From assembly GCF_041261445.1 (NCBI RefSeq), contig NZ_JBGCCU010000008.1:310001-374000 (forward strand): a stretch of DNA of 64,000 bases, given 5' to 3'. Of this stretch, positions 23,530 through 31,778 are shown in pieces; position 1 is the first letter of the stretch, and each line of letters begins with the position of its first letter. Made by a program: the position numbers and the translations under genes. The DNA comes from Catenulispora sp. EB89. Its GTDB lineage: Bacteria; Actinomycetota; Actinomycetes; Streptomycetales; Catenulisporaceae. The notes below the pieces were generated by a model. It did not search any database and was not told where the DNA came from. It saw only the letters and a program-made list of their open reading frames with translations.

Positions 23530-24045
23530 ATGTTCGCCAAGAACAATCGCGGGAAGAACGCGCCGTCCGACAGGGATCTTTACAGCGCCATGCGGTTGAT
23601 GGCGCTGGAGTCGGCGCAGCGTGGACCGATCCCGCGGCACCCCGATCACCCGGACGTGCACGGCATCCTGGTCGACGTCGGTCAGGAGAACGGCTACGTC
23701 GCGCTGTCGGTGGTCGCCGGCGGCGCGGCGAACCTCTACGTCGATGTCAGCGGTCCGGTCGGCCTGCTGGAGGCGGCGGCTGCCGAACGGTCGGCGCGGC
23801 GGCTGCTCACCACGACGCAGGCTTACTTGAAGTACTTCTCGTCGGTGGATGACGGGGAGCGTCCGCCGCGCGGCATGACTCGCGTGCATGTGGTCAACAC
23901 CGGCGCGGGGCGCTTCGCCGATCTGCCGACCGAGGCGTTCTGGGGGCGGGCCGGGACGGGGCATCCGTTGTGGCCGGTCGTGATGAAGGTGCAGGCGGTG
24001 ATCTACGCCATCCGGACCGGCGGGGATGAGATGCCAGAGTCCTGA
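23530..24045 (+). CDS. Hypothetical cytoplasmic protein
   Basis: A 171-aa protein with a basic N-terminus (MFAKNNRGKNAPSDRDLY). The central part is GILVDVGQENGYVALSVVAGGAANLYVDVSGPVG and a later YLKYFSSVDDGERPPRG block. There is no signal peptide and no membrane helix. GGAGGTG directly precedes the ATG. It resembles small conserved actinobacterial proteins with no known function. It is followed by two repeated dyads and a secreted protein gene. Confidence 0.72.
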   Translation: MFAKNNRGKNAPSDRDLYSAMRLMALESAQRGPIPRHPDHPDVHGILVDVGQENGYVALSVVAGGAANLYVDVSGPVGLLEAAAAERSARRLLTTTQAYLKYFSSVDDGERPPRGMTRVHVVNTGAGRFADLPTEAFWGRAGTGHPLWPVVMKVQAVIYAIRTGGDEMPES

Positions 24046-24083
24046 GTAAGTGGCGCTGCTCGCCGTTCTTTGCTCGGCCGGAA

Positions 24084-24143
24084 GTTGACGCCGTTAACAT
24101 CGGTTCGGCATGCTGGCTGGGGCGGCAAGTTAACGCCGTCAAC
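24084..24143. promoter_or_regulatory. Twin dyad sites upstream of the secreted protein
   Basis: GTTGACGCCGTTAAC at 24084-24098 and GTTAACGCCGTCAAC at 24129-24143. Each is an imperfect palindrome (GTTrAC-GCC-GTyAAC), the second being nearly the mirror of the first, 45 bp apart centre to centre. They are candidate binding sites for an unknown dimeric regulator. Confidence 0.6.
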
Positions 24144-24164
24144 ATCCAGAACGGGGAGTTCATG

Positions 24165-25148
24165 ATGTCTGCACTGCGTCATCGGTTTGCTGTTGTGCTT
24201 GTCGCCGTCGGTGTGGCGGCGGGGACGGCCACTACTGCTGCCGCCGAGGCTCCGGGGGTATCGGCGGTTTCTGTCATCGGGCAGGGGAGCGGCAATCTGC
24301 CTGGCGACCTCTTTCCGCAATGGGCCGGGGACCCCATCGACTTCACTGTCAATGCTCAGGCGTCGCCCGATCCGTCCGGGACCTTCGAAGTCACCCATCG
24401 GCGCGCTGACGGTTCGCTGTACACGGAGTTCTCCGGAACCGTCGTCTCCGTGGCGGCGGCGGGGCAGATGGCCGTGGTGAACGGGGTGATCACGGCCGCC
24501 GATGATCCTGCCAACCCCGGGCTCACCCTGGTCGGGGCCAAGGTCGCGATGACGTTCGACGAGCGTCCCGACGGCACGCGCGTGGGATTCGTCTGGGGGT
24601 TCGCGGGGCAGCCGGTTGCCGAGGGGCAGGGTGCTGTCCCGTTCTTCCCGCTCTCCAGTAGCTCGGTCATTGTCAAAAGCGGCGGCCGGCTTGGACCGAC
24701 CGGTGCCAGGACCCTGACTGGCGGCCAGCCGAGCCAGGTGCCGGCGCGGCAGCTCAGCGGCACGGTCACCGGGGTCGATCCGGCCACCGGCGGGTATTAC
24801 ACGCTGACTACCAGCGCGGCCGTCGCCGCCGGGGCCGCGACGACGACGGCTCAGGGCACGTTCACGTACTCGCTCTACCAGCCCGACATCGCCAAGTCGA
24901 CGAGCTACAGCGGCACGATCAGCTGCCTGGACGTCGGCGGCGACGACGCGGTGGCGACCGGGCAGATCACGGCGTCCAGCGGCAACGCGACGCTCGTCGG
25001 CAAGCGTGTAGCCTGGTCGGTTTACGACGACGGCACCGACAACTGGGTCACCGGCATCCTCGACTCGGCGGCCACGCCGGTGCACGGCTGCCAGGGGCCG
25101 GTCCCGGTCGGGATCGGGACCGGAGGGCACATCACCGTGACGGGTTGA
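24165..25148 (+). CDS. Secreted protein with two related beta domains
   Basis: A 327-aa protein. A signal peptide is cut near AAAEAPG. Two halves share a pattern: GTFEVTHR...FSGTVVSV...NGVITAADDPANPGLTLVGAKVAMTFDE and GTFTYSLYQ...YSGTISCLDV...GQITASSGNATLVGKRVAWSVYDDG. They look like an internal duplication of a ~120-aa beta-rich module. The second half has two cysteines likely to pair. GGGGAG is 6 nt from ATG 24165 (ATG 24162 is too near). Two GTTrAC dyads lie upstream. Function unknown. Confidence 0.78.
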   Translation: MSALRHRFAVVLVAVGVAAGTATTAAAEAPGVSAVSVIGQGSGNLPGDLFPQWAGDPIDFTVNAQASPDPSGTFEVTHRRADGSLYTEFSGTVVSVAAAGQMAVVNGVITAADDPANPGLTLVGAKVAMTFDERPDGTRVGFVWGFAGQPVAEGQGAVPFFPLSSSSVIVKSGGRLGPTGARTLTGGQPSQVPARQLSGTVTGVDPATGGYYTLTTSAAVAAGAATTTAQGTFTYSLYQPDIAKSTSYSGTISCLDVGGDDAVATGQITASSGNATLVGKRVAWSVYDDGTDNWVTGILDSAATPVHGCQGPVPVGIGTGGHITVTG

Positions 25149-25192
25149 GGGAACGCCGGGGAGGGCTATTGTGGGGCACGACCCAGTCGTTA

Positions 25193-25208
25193 CTGAGCAG
25201 TAGCTCAG
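25193..25208. promoter_or_regulatory. Short perfect inverted repeat before the SnoaL-like gene
   Basis: CTGAGC-AGTA-GCTCAG at 25193-25208, 20 bp before the ATG. It could be an operator or a small hairpin. Confidence 0.45.
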
Positions 25209-25228
25209 CTTGCCCGACCAGGAGCACC

Positions 25229-25621
25229 ATGCACCCGTTCCGTGCGGCGGTGGAGGCCCGAGACACGGCGGCGATCGAGGCGATGCTCGCCGACGACGTC
25301 GTGTTCACCAGCCCTGTCGCGTTCAAGCCCTACCCCGGCAAGCCGATCACCGCGGCGATCCTGCGCGGCGTCCTGCGGGTGTTCGAGGACTTCCGCTACG
25401 TCCGCGAGATCGCCGGCGCGGACGGCCGCGACCACGCGCTCGTGTTCACGGCCACGGTGAACGGCAAGCAGGTCAACGGCTGCGACTTCCTGCACTTCGA
25501 CGACGAGGGCAAGATCGACGACTTCATGGTCATGGTCCGGCCGCTGTCCGGCGCGCAGGCGCTCGCCGAGGCGATGGGTGCGCAGTTCGCGCAGATCAGC
25601 GCGGAGGTCGCCGGCGGCTGA
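25229..25621 (+). CDS. SnoaL/NTF2-like protein
   Basis: A 130-aa cone-shaped alpha+beta barrel protein of the nuclear-transport-factor-2-like superfamily. Signs are FRAAVEARDTAAIEAMLADDVVFTSPVAFKPYPGK at the start and GCDFLHFDDEGKIDDFMVMVRPLSG near the end. Family members include ketosteroid-isomerase-like enzymes, limonene epoxide hydrolases and binding proteins; the active residue set here is not clear. AGGAG at 25220-25224 precedes the ATG by 4 nt. Confidence 0.82.
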   Translation: MHPFRAAVEARDTAAIEAMLADDVVFTSPVAFKPYPGKPITAAILRGVLRVFEDFRYVREIAGADGRDHALVFTATVNGKQVNGCDFLHFDDEGKIDDFMVMVRPLSGAQALAEAMGAQFAQISAEVAGG

Positions 25622-25657
25622 GAGCCGCGGTGCGGAAGCTGCCGGCTGCAACGCCTC

Positions 25658-26113
25658 TCAGTGAGTTGCGGGCTGAATCAGCTCGATGAGGTTCCCCTCG
25701 GGGTCGTGGACGTAGGCGTATCGGACGCCCGCGGTGGCACCGGGGCCGGGCTTGACGACGGCGGGCGCGGCGCATTCGGTGGTCAGGCGCGCGAAGGCGG
25801 CGTCGAGGTCGGCGACGTGCAGCGCCAGGTGCGTGAACGTCTGGCGTGCGGTGGCCGCGAACGGGTCCGGGGTGTCGATCGGTGTGGAGCCTGCGCGCTC
25901 GGTGAATTCCACGCGCAGGCCCGCGCCGTTGCTCAGGATGGCGGTGCGGACGCCGGCTTCGGGCAGTTCCAGGCGCTCCTCGACTTGATCGAGGCCGAGG
26001 GCGGTGCGGTACCAGCGCTCCTGCACGTCGAGGTCGGCGACCGACAGGCTGATGTGGTGGACGCGGAACGCCGGTGCGGCGGCTGTGCTGGTCGTGCTGG
26101 TCGTGCTGGACAA
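25658..26113 (-). CDS. VOC-superfamily (glyoxalase-like) protein
   Basis: A 151-aa vicinal-oxygen-chelate protein with paired beta-alpha-beta-beta-beta units. Metal ligands are suggested by HHISLSVADLD, FTHLALHVADLD and DPEGNLIELIQ. The likely start is TTG 26113 (LSSTTSTTS), with no in-frame ATG nearby; the start is therefore uncertain. It is transcribed divergently from a TetR gene whose operator lies 20 bp upstream, so it is probably the regulated target. Confidence 0.82.
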   Translation of the reverse strand: MSSTTSTTSTAAAPAFRVHHISLSVADLDVQERWYRTALGLDQVEERLELPEAGVRTAILSNGAGLRVEFTERAGSTPIDTPDPFAATARQTFTHLALHVADLDAAFARLTTECAAPAVVKPGPGATAGVRYAYVHDPEGNLIELIQPATH

Positions 26114-26133
26114 GGGTCTCTCGCTCTCCTCGC

Positions 26134-26172
26134 AAGGTGAACACCATTTACCTGGTGAATAGTGTTAACCTT
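26134..26172. promoter_or_regulatory. TetR operator between VOC gene and tetR
   Basis: Arms AAGGTGAACACCATT (26134-26148) and AATAGTGTTAACCTT (26158-26172) are inverted copies matching at 13 of 15 positions around a 9-bp centre. The right arm ends seven bases before the tetR ATG. Confidence 0.75.
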
Positions 26173-26178
26173 AACCCC

Positions 26179-26784
26179 ATGCCGCCCCCCGTCAAGCGCC
26201 GCCCCACCGGCCACCACCACGGCGACCTGCGCAACGCCCTGGAAAAGGCGGCCCTCGAACTCGTCGCCGAGAAGGGGCCGCACGGCTTCAGCCTGAACGA
26301 GGCGAGCCGTCGTGCCGGCGTGAGCGTCGCCGCGCCCTACAAGCACTTCGCCGACCGGGAGGCGCTGCTCGCGGCGCTGGCCGTCACCGGCTACCGCGAG
26401 CAGCGGGAGCTGTACTCGGCGGCGGTGTCCGGGTTCGACGACCCGGCCGATCAGCTCGCCGCGTTCGCCGCCGCCTACGTGCGCTTCGCCGCCGAGCGGC
26501 CGGCGCTGTTCGACGTGACCTTCTACGCGGGCCTCGACAAGGCGCGCCATCCCGAACTCGCCGAAGCCGGCGACCTTCTGTTGGCGACGCTGCTTCCGCT
26601 CGCCAGCAGCGTGGCTTCGGACGAGGCGGCGGCCTTCGACCTCCTGCTGCGGATCTCCTCGGCGGCCCACGGGCTGGCCGTGTTCCTGCGCCAGGGCTTG
26701 TTCGGCATCGAGCCGGACGCGCTGGACGAGACCGCGGAACGAGCGGCGCGGACGGCGCGCGCGATCATCGCCGGCGTTGAGTAG
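26179..26784 (+). CDS. TetR-family repressor
   Basis: A 201-aa regulator. The N-terminal DNA-binding domain is HHHGDLRNALEKAALELVAEKGPHGFSLNEASRRAGVSVAAPYKHFADREALLAALA with a TetR C-terminal domain of the WHG type. No SD; the operator's right arm and TAACCT end about seven bases before the ATG, so it may be leaderless. Most likely it represses itself and the divergent VOC gene. Confidence 0.9.
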   Translation: MPPPVKRRPTGHHHGDLRNALEKAALELVAEKGPHGFSLNEASRRAGVSVAAPYKHFADREALLAALAVTGYREQRELYSAAVSGFDDPADQLAAFAAAYVRFAAERPALFDVTFYAGLDKARHPELAEAGDLLLATLLPLASSVASDEAAAFDLLLRISSAAHGLAVFLRQGLFGIEPDALDETAERAARTARAIIAGVE

Positions 26785-26820
26785 CCGGAGCGATGATCAC
26801 GCGCCGCCTGTGAGCGTCGC

Positions 26821-28944
26821 CTACACCCGCCGCAGATGAAGCAGAGCACTGCCGTAATCCCCACCCGGCAGCTCCACCTCCAACCCGGTCCGCGCCACCG
26901 CGCCGCTGATCCGCACGTCCCGATCGACGTCGTAGTACTCGGCCTCAGCATCCAGCGCGCTCAGCCGCACCAACGGCTGCGGCAGCCCGAACCCAGTAGC
27001 GGTCCGCCAAGCGATGACCACATGCTCCGCACCATCGGCAGACGCATAGTGCACTGCCGTCGAACGCCCCTCCGTCGAGGGCCGATACAGCACACCGTGC
27101 TGCACCACATGCCGGATCCGCTTGTACTGCGCGACGAACCCCGCAGCCTCCTCCAACTCGTCCGGCGTCCACTCCGTCAGCTTCCCGCCGATCCCCAGCG
27201 CGCCGGCCATCGAGACGTGGAACCGGAACCGCAGCGGCGTCGTCCGACCGGTCGCGATGTTCGGGCTGTCGGTCACCCACGCCGCCATGACCTCGGCGGG
27301 GAACACCATCCCGAAGCCGTGCTGGATCGCCAGCCGGTCCACCGGATCGGTGTTGTCCGACGTCCACACCTGGTCCGTGCGCGCCAGCACGCCGAGGTCG
27401 GCACGGCCGCCGCCGCCGGCGCAGGCCTCGATGCGCAGCCGCGGGTGGTCGGCGCGGAGCTGGTCCATGATGCGGTAGACGGCACGCGTGTGGTCGATCC
27501 ACAGCCGGTCGGGGTCGGGATGCCCGGGCCAGCCGGCGTCGGTGACGGCGCGGTTCGCGTCCCACTTCAGGAAGTCGATCCCGTACTCGCGCACCAGCTG
27601 GTCGAGCCACTGGTGGGCCCACTCGGCCACGTCGGCGCGTCCGTAGTTCAGCATCAGTTGGTGCCGCAGCTCGGTCGGGTCGCGGTTCGGTGTGTGCACG
27701 ACCCAGTCCGGGTGCGCGCGGTACAGGTCGCTGTCGGCGTTGACCATCTCCGGCTCGACCCACAGTCCGAAGCGCATGCCCAGCTGGTGCACCTTCTCCA
27801 CCAGCGGTTCGAGGCCCTGCGGGAACGCTCCCGGGTACGGTTGCCAGTCGCCGAGGCCCGCGGTGTCGTCGCGCCTGCCGCCGAACCAGCCGTCGTCCAG
27901 GACGAACAGCTCGATCCCGATCCCGGCGGCGGCCTCGGCGAGCCGGAGCTGGCCGGCCTCGTCCACGGCGAAGCCGGTCGCCTCCCACGAGTTGTAGACG
28001 ACAGGCCGGTCCTCGTGCGGCGTCGGGGACACGTGCCGGCGGACGTAGTCGTGCCAGGCGCGGGCCGCGCCGCCGAAGCCGCCGGTGGTGTGCAGGCCGG
28101 CGAAGACCGGGGTGGCCAGGCTCTGGCCCGGGGCCAGGGTCCAGCCGATGCCCTCGTGGCCGAAGCCGCCGGTCCAGGTGACGCGGTCGGACGGGTCCCG
28201 GTGCAGCGTGATCCGCCAGCTCCCGCTCCAGGCCAGCGCCGTGCTCCAGACCGCGCCGCGGTCCTCGTCGGCGGTGCCGTCGTCGATCGCGAGCCAGGGG
28301 TTGGCCTGGTGTCCGGTCAGGCCGCGGCGGCTGGTGAACACCGTCTCGGCGACCGGGACCTGGCCGCGGCGCGGCTGGAACTCGTGGTTCCAGCCGCCGA
28401 CCACGTGGCTCATCCGGTAGTCGGTCAGGCGCGGGAGGCTCCAGGCGGCCGAGTCCAGGCGGCCGACGCTGATCGGCTCGTGGCCGTCGTTGGCCAGCAC
28501 CGTCCAGCGCTCGATGACGTCGGTGTCCTGATACACCCGGTAGTGCAGCTCCGCCGACAGCGGGTAGCGGCGGTCCTGGAGCCGGATCACCAGGTGCCCG
28601 TCGCTGTTATCGGGGCCGGTGCTGATCTCGTGAGCGGCCGGGCCCCACTGCGCGCCGCGCGTGCCGTCGGCGAAGCGGACCTGCAGGCCGGCCGGGCCGA
28701 AGCGGGCGCCGGTCTCGATGCCGAGTTCGTCGGCCACGCCGTCGCCGGCGAAGCTGTTGGCGTTCCCGGGCGAGGTCAGGGCGCCGGCGTCGGCGTGGGC
28801 TGCGACGGCCTCCGGCGTGCCCCACGCGACGTGCCGGGGGCTGCCGTCCGGATCGGTGCGCAGCAGGTATCTGGTGTCGGGTGTGGTCAGCAGCCAGGTG
28901 CCGCGGGCAGCGTCGTAGGTCACGGGTTGCGGGGGAACACGCAC
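26821..28944 (-). CDS. GH36 alpha-galactosidase
   Basis: A 707-aa cytoplasmic enzyme that releases terminal alpha-galactose (melibiose, raffinose or galactomannan oligosaccharides). The N-terminal beta-supersandwich leads into the barrel with VLDDGWFGGRRDD, FGLWVEPEMVN, the nucleophile Asp in FLKWDANR (~462) and the acid/base Asp in SDNTDPVDR (~530). The spacing matches GH36 enzymes. GTG 28944 is preceded by GAGGT. The gene is divergent from a ROK regulator and belongs with the sugar locus at 29-38 kb. Confidence 0.94.
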   Translation of the reverse strand: MRVPPQPVTYDAARGTWLLTTPDTRYLLRTDPDGSPRHVAWGTPEAVAAHADAGALTSPGNANSFAGDGVADELGIETGARFGPAGLQVRFADGTRGAQWGPAAHEISTGPDNSDGHLVIRLQDRRYPLSAELHYRVYQDTDVIERWTVLANDGHEPISVGRLDSAAWSLPRLTDYRMSHVVGGWNHEFQPRRGQVPVAETVFTSRRGLTGHQANPWLAIDDGTADEDRGAVWSTALAWSGSWRITLHRDPSDRVTWTGGFGHEGIGWTLAPGQSLATPVFAGLHTTGGFGGAARAWHDYVRRHVSPTPHEDRPVVYNSWEATGFAVDEAGQLRLAEAAAGIGIELFVLDDGWFGGRRDDTAGLGDWQPYPGAFPQGLEPLVEKVHQLGMRFGLWVEPEMVNADSDLYRAHPDWVVHTPNRDPTELRHQLMLNYGRADVAEWAHQWLDQLVREYGIDFLKWDANRAVTDAGWPGHPDPDRLWIDHTRAVYRIMDQLRADHPRLRIEACAGGGGRADLGVLARTDQVWTSDNTDPVDRLAIQHGFGMVFPAEVMAAWVTDSPNIATGRTTPLRFRFHVSMAGALGIGGKLTEWTPDELEEAAGFVAQYKRIRHVVQHGVLYRPSTEGRSTAVHYASADGAEHVVIAWRTATGFGLPQPLVRLSALDAEAEYYDVDRDVRISGAVARTGLEVELPGGDYGSALLHLRRV

Positions 28945-29020
28945 AGGTCAACCTCACCAAACAGGTCTAGGGCGGTGGGAGCCGCGAGCTGCGAGCGTAG
29001 GGCGGGCCTTCGCTCGGAAT

Positions 29021-29055
29021 CAATACTTGACGAAAGAAATTATTGCGCTTAGGTT
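29021..29055 (+). promoter_or_regulatory. Leaderless promoter and AT-rich operator of the ROK gene
   Basis: -35 TTGACG (29027-29032), 17-bp spacer, -10 TAGGTT (29050-29055), then ATG six bases later at 29062. Overlapping it is an AT-rich inverted repeat, CAATACTT (29021-29028) and AAATTATTG (29037-29045), as expected for ROK-family sites. Confidence 0.65.
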
Positions 29056-29061
29056 TCCGCC

Positions 29062-30255
29062 ATGTCTCCGAAGCCGAGCTCCTGGATGGGGTACAGAGCA
29101 CCCCAGCCGCTCGCCGCCACCCCGGCTGCGACCGCCGTGCTGGCCATGGTCCTGACCGAGGGCCCGCTCAGCCGGGTCGACCTGGCTCGGCGGCTCGGCA
29201 TCTCCTCGGCCGCCGTCACCAAGGCCGCCCGGCCTTTCCTGGACGACGGCTATCTGCACGAACTGGACTCCGAGCGGACGGCGCCCGGCGCCGGCCGCCC
29301 GGTGAGCCCGCTGGCGATCACCCCGGACCGGGAGTTCGTCGCGGGGGTGAAGGTGACCGCCGACGAGGTGATCGGCGTGGTCTGCGACCTCAAGGCGCGG
29401 ATCCGGACCTCGGCACACCGGCCGCTGGCGGACTGCGGGCCCGCGACCGTGCTGGCCACCCTCACCGCGCTGGTCGACGAACTGCTCGACGCCGAACCGG
29501 AGCTGCGCGCCAGGACCCGCCTGCTGGGCCTGGCCGTCTCCGGCGACGTCGATCCGGCCGCCGGCCTGGTCCGGCTCTCGCCGCTGCTGGGCTGGGAGAA
29601 CGTCGAGCTGGCCGGTCCGGTCGGCGCGGCGACCGGCCTGGCCGTGGTGGTCGAGAACGATGTCAAGGCGCTCACCGTCGCCGAGCACTGGTTCGGCGAC
29701 GGCGTCGGCACCGACGACTTCACCCTGGTCACCGTCGGCGCCGGCATCGGCTGCGGCATCGTCACCGGCGGCCGGCTGCTGTCCGGGGCCTACGGCGTGG
29801 CCGGCGAGGTCGGCCACGTCTGCGTCGACGCCTCCGGACCGCGCTGCCACTGCGGGGCCCGGGGCTGCGTCGAGGCGATCGCCGCCACTGAGGCGATCGC
29901 CGGCCGGGCCCGGCAGCTGACCGGGCGCGACGACCTCACCTTCACCGAGGCCGCCGAGCTCGCCCGGTCCGGCTCGGCCCCGGTGCGCGCCCTGTTCTCC
30001 GAGGCGGGCACCGCGATCGGGCTCGGCATCACCGCCGTGGTCAACCTGATCGGCCCGGAGCGGATCGTGGTGTCCGGGGAGGGCCTGGACGCCTACGACC
30101 TGTTCGAGACCGAGATCCGGGAGGCGTACGCCACCCACGCCTTCGGTGCGGCGGCCCGGTGCCCGCTCACCATCCGGCCGCTGCCGTTCGAGGAGTGGGC
30201 GCGCGGCGCCGCCTCGGTCGGCATCCAGACCCTGTTCGCGCCCGCTCGCCGCTAG
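29062..30255 (+). CDS. ROK-family transcriptional regulator
   Basis: A 397-aa protein. N-terminal winged helix (GPLSRVDLARRLGISSAAVTKAARPFLDDGYL) fused to a ROK domain with GVKVTADEVIGVVCDL, ENDVKA, GAGIGCGIV, GHVCVD and the zinc motif CHCGARGCVE. It is a XylR/NagC-like sugar-responsive repressor rather than a kinase alone. It lies between the GH36 gene (divergent) and the sugar importer (same strand, 174 bp downstream) and is their likely regulator. The promoter shows no room for a leader. Confidence 0.9.
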   Translation: MSPKPSSWMGYRAPQPLAATPAATAVLAMVLTEGPLSRVDLARRLGISSAAVTKAARPFLDDGYLHELDSERTAPGAGRPVSPLAITPDREFVAGVKVTADEVIGVVCDLKARIRTSAHRPLADCGPATVLATLTALVDELLDAEPELRARTRLLGLAVSGDVDPAAGLVRLSPLLGWENVELAGPVGAATGLAVVVENDVKALTVAEHWFGDGVGTDDFTLVTVGAGIGCGIVTGGRLLSGAYGVAGEVGHVCVDASGPRCHCGARGCVEAIAATEAIAGRARQLTGRDDLTFTEAAELARSGSAPVRALFSEAGTAIGLGITAVVNLIGPERIVVSGEGLDAYDLFETEIREAYATHAFGAAARCPLTIRPLPFEEWARGAASVGIQTLFAPARR

Positions 30256-30330
30256 CGGGCTTCGGCTTCGACCCTCACAACACCGAACACCCCCGACCTC
30301 TGACCGGACCGGCACCCGCCGGACCCGGAG

Positions 30331-30366
30331 TTCGACGCACCCTTCGACGCACCCTTCGACGCACCA
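30331..30366. repeat. Three tandem 12-bp repeats
   Basis: TTCGACGCACCC at 30331-30342 and 30343-30354, and TTCGACGCACCA at 30355-30366, in the leader between the ROK gene and the binding-protein gene. Confidence 0.85.
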
Positions 30367-30428
30367 CGGGGACCTGCCCGCCCGCAGGCGATCTCCCATA
30401 CCCTCACCCCTCACTCAGGAGGACGACC

Positions 30429-31739
30429 ATGTCCCGTGGACCGATCACCGATCGTCGTACCCTGCTTCGCGGCGCGATAGGCGGCGCCGGCCTGCTGCTG
30501 GCCAGCCCCGCGCTCGCCGCCTGCGGCAAGAGCAACGCCTCTTCCAGCGGCAGCGGGGGCGGCGGCAGCCAGGTGACGTTCGGCTCCGACGGCTCGGACC
30601 CGACCCCGCGCAAGGCCTACGGCGCGCTCACCAGCGCCTACACGGCCGCCAGCGGCATGCAGGTCCGCACGAACACCCTGGACCACAACACCTTCGCCCA
30701 GCAGATCACCGCGTACCTGCAGGGCACCCCGGAGGACGTGGTCACCTGGTTCGCCGGCTACCGCATGCAGTTCTTCGCCCAGAAGAACCTGCTGCACCCG
30801 ATCGACGACGTCTGGGCCCAGATCGGCGGCGGCTTCTCCGACGCCGCGAAGAAGCTGAGCCTGGGCCTGGACGGCAAGGCCTACTTCGTCCCGCTCTACA
30901 ACTACCCGTGGGGCGTCTTCTACCGGAAGAGCCTGTTCGCCGCCAAGGGCTACCAGCCGGCCGCCGACTGGGACAGCTTCGTCGCGCTGTGCGCGCAGAT
31001 GAAGAAGGACGGCCTGTCCCCGCTCGCGGCCGGCTTCGGCGGCGGCGACTCCTGGACCAACCTGGGGACCTTCGACTATCTCAACCTCCGGATCAACGGC
31101 TACGACTTCCACATGCAGCTGATGGGCGGCAAGGCTGCGTGGTCCGACCCCCGGCTGAACGCCGTGATGGATCACTGGCGGCAGCTCTCCCCGTACCTGG
31201 AGGCCGGCGCCTCGGGGCGCAAGTGGCAGGACGCGGCGCAGTCGGTGTTCGACAAGAAGTCCGGGATGACGGTCACCGGCCTGTTCATGGGCCAGGCGAT
31301 CACGGACGAGTCGCTGCGCGACGACATGGACTTCTTCGCCTTCCCGGCCATCGACCCGACCCACGGTCAGGACGCCGTCGAGGCGCCGACCGACGGCTTC
31401 GTCCTGAGCGCCAAGGCCAAGCACGTGGACGCCGGCAAGAAGATGCTCGAGTGGATCGGCACCTCGGCCGCCGAGACCGTCTACGCGGGCGTCGACCCGA
31501 GCAACGTCGGGGCCAGCACCAAGGCCGACACCAGCAAGTACAACGCGCTGCAGCAGAAGTCGGCGCAGATGATCGCCTCGGCGAAGTACATCACCCAGTT
31601 CGGCGACCGGGACAGCGACCCGGGCTTCATCTCGGCCGTGGTCGAACCCGGATTCGCGCAGTGGCTGGCCTCGCCCGACGACGGGGCGTCCACGCTGAAG
31701 AAGATCGAGTCCCAGCGCTCCCAGTACTTCACGTCCTGA
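30429..31739 (+). CDS. Sugar ABC transporter substrate-binding protein, Tat-type lipoprotein
   Basis: A 436-aa extracellular binding protein. The N-terminus has a twin-arginine motif (TDRRTLLRG) and lipobox ALAACG. The family-1 sugar-binding fold is seen in VTWFAGYRMQFFAQKNLLHPIDDVW, YNYPWGVFYRKSLFAAKGY and GMTVTGLFMGQAI. AGGAGG at 30417-30422 precedes the ATG by 6 nt. It leads the second sugar operon with two permeases and two glycosidases. Confidence 0.92.
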   Translation: MSRGPITDRRTLLRGAIGGAGLLLASPALAACGKSNASSSGSGGGGSQVTFGSDGSDPTPRKAYGALTSAYTAASGMQVRTNTLDHNTFAQQITAYLQGTPEDVVTWFAGYRMQFFAQKNLLHPIDDVWAQIGGGFSDAAKKLSLGLDGKAYFVPLYNYPWGVFYRKSLFAAKGYQPAADWDSFVALCAQMKKDGLSPLAAGFGGGDSWTNLGTFDYLNLRINGYDFHMQLMGGKAAWSDPRLNAVMDHWRQLSPYLEAGASGRKWQDAAQSVFDKKSGMTVTGLFMGQAITDESLRDDMDFFAFPAIDPTHGQDAVEAPTDGFVLSAKAKHVDAGKKMLEWIGTSAAETVYAGVDPSNVGASTKADTSKYNALQQKSAQMIASAKYITQFGDRDSDPGFISAVVEPGFAQWLASPDDGASTLKKIESQRSQYFTS

Positions 31740-31778
31740 TGGCGGGCGGCGGACGGCAAGAGGACGAAGGGGAGTGGC

